Shown here piece by piece: positions 5,538-7,560 of a stretch of DNA of 7,560 nt; the first letter of the stretch is position 1; every line of letters begins with the position of its first letter. Location of the stretch: NCBI GenBank assembly GCA_002347965.1, contig DDYN01000024.1, forward strand, positions 1-7,560, in the 5' to 3' direction. Source of the stretch: UBA2233 sp002347965 [NCBI: Nitrospirae bacterium UBA2233] (GTDB lineage Bacteria > UBA2233). The translations under genes and the position numbers were made by a program. Below the pieces are notes generated by a model. It did no database searches. It was not told the origin of the DNA and saw nothing but the letters and a program-made list of their open reading frames with translations.

Positions 5538-6098
5538 ATGGGCAAGTTTTGGCGCGTGTTAGGGGGCAGTTGCTTGTTTTTTTCCCTTGGGTTTTTAGGC
5601 TGCGCAGATGAGCAAGGAAACCTGGATACGAACATTCGCCACGTCACGCCTCAAGAGTTTCTTCACGCCTTGGACGTTCGACACTACAACGTACCGCAGG
5701 ATCTTCTCCCGCTCATGACTCAGCAGACCGTACAGCTTGCCAACCAGCTTCGAACAAACCCGACGCTTTCGCAGATTACGGCAGAAGACGTGCGCGATAC
5801 CGTAATCCGGCTTTCCGCCCTCATGGTAGGTATAGCCAACTCACCGGCAGGAATGGAAGCGCTCGCCGCCCGCAACATAGACCCGTTGATCTACCCTCTC
5901 TATCCTATGCTTAACGCAATGGTGGGCGACCCACAAGACCCGATCCAGTCGACGATCGATTTGGTTTACGGCATGCTCAAATACCCAGGAGGCCTCCCTG
6001 CGGTCGTACAGGGAACACGGCCTTTGCTCGTCGCGATCCTCGGAGAAGGCCCTATCGTGGATACGCTGGCACCACCCATCGAAGAAGGGGCGTTTTAA
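5538..6098 (+). CDS. Predicted lipoprotein of unknown function
   Basis: Encodes 186 residues. I do not recognise the family. The N-terminus is a probable lipoprotein signal peptide: MGKFWR, a hydrophobic stretch, then F-L-G-C with Cys22 as the likely acylated residue. Phe at -3 is an uncommon lipobox residue, so lipidation is likely rather than sure. The mature part, beginning ADEQGNLDTN, looks helical, with Pro and Gly breaks and several evenly spaced hydrophobic stretches (for example 56-75, 84-102, 117-130 and 138-150), and no Cys beyond the lipobox. No enzymatic motif is visible. The start is well supported by GAGAGG seven bases upstream. It is transcribed alone from a near-consensus promoter and ended by a large hairpin, so it is probably monocistronic. 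An envelope location is inferred from the signal. Confidence 0.8.
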   Translation: MGKFWRVLGGSCLFFSLGFLGCADEQGNLDTNIRHVTPQEFLHALDVRHYNVPQDLLPLMTQQTVQLANQLRTNPTLSQITAEDVRDTVIRLSALMVGIANSPAGMEALAARNIDPLIYPLYPMLNAMVGDPQDPIQSTIDLVYGMLKYPGGLPAVVQGTRPLLVAILGEGPIVDTLAPPIEEGAF

Positions 6099-6124
6099 CG
6101 ACTAGGATTAAGGGCTCGACGAAA

Positions 6125-6160
6125 CGCGGCCTTAGGGGTAGTTTAGCCCCTCAGGCCGCG
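6125..6160. terminator. Large hairpin between convergent lipoprotein and gcvH-like genes
   Basis: CGCGGCCTTAGGGG (6125-6138) pairs with CCCCTCAGGCCGCG (6147-6160) over 14 bases with one mismatch and an eight-base loop. CGA (6120-6122) and TCG (6161-6163) can extend it across a two-base bulge. It lies between the ends of two convergent genes, the place for a bidirectional terminator. Neither side has a proper T-tract (only TTT reading leftwards), so it may mainly protect 3' ends or need help to terminate. Confidence 0.7.
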
Positions 6161-6206
6161 TCGCCTAAAAGCAAAAGGCAGGCTCAAGCTCACGGCTCGA
6201 GCGAGG

Positions 6207-6614
6207 TTAGAACAACTCCTGCTCTTCTTGGCTTTCCAGGAATTGTTCGTACTCTTCCTCGTCCATGAGCTCACCAAACTCTTCGGGCGCATCAGACCTA
6301 ACCTGCAAGAGCCAGCCCTCGTCCATAGAGTCCTCGTTGACAATCATGGGCTCACTTTCAAGGTCGGCGTTGACCTGAAGGACTTCTCCAGAAATGGGCG
6401 CTACCAATTCCTTGATGGTGCGTGCCGATTCGATTTCTCCAAAGGGTTCGCCGCGCTCTAGGATTTCCCCGACTTCTGGCAAATCGACGTAGGTAACCTC
6501 CCCCAACTGCCTTTGGAGCCAGTCTGTTATTCCAACGATAAGCCTGTCGTCTTTCAGCCCGACCCAGATATGCTCTTCAGAAAAACGAACCCCTTTCATA
6601 CCCGATTCTGCCAT
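6207..6614 (-). CDS. GcvH-like protein lacking the lipoyl-lysine (Lys replaced by Arg)
   Basis: Encodes 135 residues from the ATG at 6614-6612, preceded by AAGGGGGG with a seven-base spacer. The open frame runs further upstream, but that part shows no H-protein similarity. The H-protein pattern is clear: EEHIWV (13-18), VGITDWLQRQLGEVTYVDLP (27-46), the lipoyl hairpin region 56-78 (GEIES at 59-63, then APISGEV at 72-78), and near the C-terminus GWLLQV (100-105). In glycine cleavage H-proteins the lipoylated Lys falls two residues after ESx, as in ESVKA. Here the segment is ESART, with Arg65 (CGC) at that site. Lys68 is three residues off. The acidic C-terminal tail (EEEYEQFLESQEEQELF) is somewhat long. 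No gcvT, gcvP or lipoate gene is near. Normal shuttling of aminomethyl groups on lipoate is therefore doubtful; the actual role is unknown. Confidence 0.85.
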   Translation of the reverse strand: MAESGMKGVRFSEEHIWVGLKDDRLIVGITDWLQRQLGEVTYVDLPEVGEILERGEPFGEIESARTIKELVAPISGEVLQVNADLESEPMIVNEDSMDEGWLLQVRSDAPEEFGELMDEEEYEQFLESQEEQELF

Positions 6615-6639
6615 TCCGGACCCCCCTTGCCCGCATTCT

Positions 6640-6712
6640 TGCAACAGTTGCAGCTCGTGAAACAACCATAGAGAGCAAGCAACATCTTGCACATGCCTTT
6701 GAGCAATGTCAA
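6640..6712 (-). promoter_or_regulatory. Leader and possible promoter of the gcvH-like gene
   Basis: On the minus strand, TTGACA (6712-6707) is an exact -35 box. The best -10 at 17 bases is CAAGAT, a poor match, so the promoter would be weak or activator-dependent. Downstream of it are GCAAG-ATGTTG-CTTGC (6690-6675) and the 13-base palindrome TGCAAC-A-GTTGCA (6652-6640), the latter 26 bases before the start codon. These dyads could be operators or leader hairpins. No known riboswitch was recognised. Confidence 0.35.
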
Positions 6713-6787
6713 GCCTTTTAAGGTGGCCCCAAAGAAACAAAGCCTCTCTCGCTGTGCCTACCAAAAACCGCCACAGTGCTCCGTCTA

Positions 6788-6804
6788 TAATCGCGCAGCG
6801 ATTA
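6788..6804. repeat. Candidate left-end hairpin of the IS element
   Basis: TAATCGC (6788-6794) and GCGATTA (6798-6804) form a perfect seven-base-pair stem with a GCA loop, 38 bases beyond the tnpA stop. IS200/IS605 transposases recognise such subterminal hairpins as single-stranded DNA. A second, weaker hairpin (ATCGC 6824-6828 with GCGAT 6839-6843) touches the tnpA stop and is the alternative. The role is inferred from position. Confidence 0.5.
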
Positions 6805-6842
6805 GGGGGCTGTGAAGCGGCGCTATCGCACACAGGTGGCGA

Positions 6843-7254
6843 TCATTCCGGCCTCTCCTGTTGCTCGATGTATTGCTTGAGTACGGACAGTGGCGCACCA
6901 CCCACCGTGAGGATGCAATAGCTGCGGCTCCAGAATACCGGCTTACTCCAATAAACCCGTTTCAGATGATCGGCAAATTCTTTGCGCAGCAATCGGCTGG
7001 TAACCGTTTTCAGGTTATTCACAAAGGCCGATGGCAGTACTTTCGGCGTCAGCGTCAGGAGCAGATGTACATGATCCACCTCGCCGTTGAATTCCAGCAC
7101 CTCGCATTCCCATTTTGCCGCCGTACTCCGGCAGATGGCTTCCAGTCGGTCCAACATGGGGCCGGTCATACACCTGCGGCGATATTTCGTGACCAGAACC
7201 AAATGGTAGTTCAGGTTATAAACATGAATGATGTAGAGTGTTTAGAGTTTGCAT
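6843..7254 (-). pseudogene. tnpA: IS200/IS605 Y1 transposase TnpA, apparent +1 frameshift near the N-terminus
   Basis: The open frame from 7202 down to 6843 (119 codons) holds the catalytic core: LVTKYRRRC, EFNGEVDHVHLLL with the HUH metal-binding histidines, and LKQYIEQQ with the likely nucleophilic Tyr. Its only start would be an internal TTG at 7202 that drops the first beta strand. Translating onwards from the ATG at 7254 gives MQTLNTLHHS, and the core frame just before 7202 reads VYNLNYH. Joined, these give the usual family start (HSVYxLNYHLVLVTKYRR). The two are separated by one extra T (minus-strand base 7224). The intact protein would have about 136 residues with His61, His63 and Tyr128, close to IS608 TnpA numbering. 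So the copy is probably inactive, unless the shift is a sequencing error or is translated by frameshifting. It diverges from tnpB with essentially overlapping 5' ends. Confidence 0.8.
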
Positions 7255-7282
7255 AGTCATGGTAACCAAGTATGTTAAAAGC

Positions 7283-7560
7283 ATGCCGAATCGTAAAGCG
7301 ACCTATCGTTTGTATCCCAACGCCAAGCAGGAAGCGCGGCTTTTGGAGATGCTCGGCCTGCATCAGCGGCTGTATAACACGGCGTTGGAAGAACGCATCC
7401 GCATGTACCAGGAAACTGGCAAGGGATTGTCGTTTGCCGATCAGTGCAAGGCGCTCACGCAATGGCGCAAGGCCGTCCCTGCCCTGGCCGGGCTGAATGC
7501 ACAATCGGAACAGGTGACGCTTAAGCGTCTGCACCTGGCCTTTCAGCATTTCTTTCGTCG
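7283..7560 (+). CDS. tnpB: TnpB (IS605 OrfB family, RNA-guided nuclease ancestor of Cas12), N-terminal fragment
   Basis: The frame is open to the window edge, 92 complete codons from the ATG at 7283. The peptide starts MPNRKATYRLYPNAKQEARL, then LHQRLYNTALEERIRMYQETG and LNAQSEQVTLKRLHLAFQHFFR, which matches the helix-turn-helix and wedge-like N-terminus of TnpB/OrfB (xxxYRLYPxxxQ ... YNxALxER ... Q-Q or Q-V-x-x-x-L ... A-F-x-x-F-F-R). An in-frame ATG at 7259 would add eight residues. Neither start has a clear ribosome binding site; 7283 gives the more typical protein. The RuvC catalytic residues and zinc finger would lie beyond the edge, so activity cannot be judged. Paired with the divergent tnpA. 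Confidence 0.85.
   Translation, partial: MPNRKATYRLYPNAKQEARLLEMLGLHQRLYNTALEERIRMYQETGKGLSFADQCKALTQWRKAVPALAGLNAQSEQVTLKRLHLAFQHFFR

Larger units (their letters stand above)
6788..7560. mobile_element. IS200/IS605-family element with divergent tnpA and tnpB (incomplete at right edge)
   Basis: A Y1 HUH transposase gene on the minus strand and a TnpB N-terminus on the plus strand diverge from about 7255-7283, the IS605 arrangement. Beyond the tnpA stop on the left are two small hairpins (6788-6804 and 6824-6843), as expected for the subterminal structures these single-strand transposons need. Family members have no terminal inverted repeats and make no target duplication, so the exact left tip cannot be fixed; it probably lies within a few tens of bases left of 6788. 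The right end, the rest of tnpB and any guide (omega) RNA lie outside the window. The element sits upstream of the gcvH-like gene without breaking it. Confidence 0.85.

Noticed and set aside
6615-6787. Glycine riboswitch upstream of the gcvH-like gene
   Set aside because: No tandem aptamer pattern was seen, the leader is short, and the encoded protein is unlikely to work in glycine cleavage.
6615-6833. N-terminal extension of the gcvH-like frame by 73 codons
   Set aside because: The extension covers promoter-like sequence and reaches the IS element, has no H-protein similarity, and a strong ribosome binding site supports the start at 6614.
7211-7549. A 112-codon minus-strand open frame opposite tnpB
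   Set aside because: The sense strand encodes a recognisable TnpB N-terminus; the antisense peptide matches nothing.
1-7560. CRISPR array, tRNA, rRNA, prophage attachment site or defence system
   Set aside because: No regularly spaced repeats, cloverleaf, rRNA segment or effector-type genes were found; TnpB is the only nuclease-family gene and belongs to the IS element.

Overview
The window looks like a piece of a Gram-negative bacterial chromosome of about 50-55% GC (estimated by eye). The best guess is a lineage once placed in the Deltaproteobacteria (Myxococcota, Bradymonadota, Desulfobacterota, SAR324 or similar). The reasons are two lipoprotein signal peptides, a TRAP transporter with a TatT lipoprotein, acyl-CoA enzymes, and GTG or TTG starts. 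No marker gene fixes the taxon, so this is inference.

Positions 1-1527 (minus strand) hold a TRAP transporter operon, tatT > dctQ > dctM, with dctM running off the left edge. No periplasmic solute-binding protein (DctP) gene lies between them. A divergent gap of about 215 bp, with two consecutive stem-loops, separates this operon from a two-gene plus-strand unit (1743-2954): a MaoC-type FAS1-like half-dehydratase and a crotonase-fold enoyl-CoA hydratase with both catalytic glutamates. Together they suggest acyl-CoA or fatty-acid metabolism.

Positions 2958-5333 (minus strand) hold a tight four-gene operon: a cytoplasmic thioredoxin-fold protein (CPAC), QueG (epoxyqueuosine reductase, tRNA queuosine), PlsY (acyl-phosphate:glycerol-3-phosphate acyltransferase) and a [2Fe-2S] ferredoxin-like protein whose third cluster cysteine is Asp. 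It is preceded by a promoter with both hexamers perfectly consensus (5369-5398). Back to back with it, a near-consensus promoter (5451-5480) drives an unrecognised lipoprotein (5538-6098). A long hairpin (6125-6160) separates that gene from a convergent gcvH-like gene (6207-6614).

The GcvH-like protein has the H-protein fold signature, but the residue that should be the lipoylated lysine is arginine. No other glycine-cleavage gene is present. Upstream of it, from about 6788 to the right edge, is an IS200/IS605-type element with divergent tnpA (minus) and tnpB (plus). tnpA appears to carry a one-base insertion near its start. tnpB, the RNA-guided nuclease family, is cut by the window edge.

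I see no CRISPR array, rRNA, tRNA or clear defence island. The most unusual points are the lysine-less GcvH-like protein and the Asp-substituted ferredoxin, with the possible redox link between that ferredoxin, the thioredoxin-fold protein and QueG.
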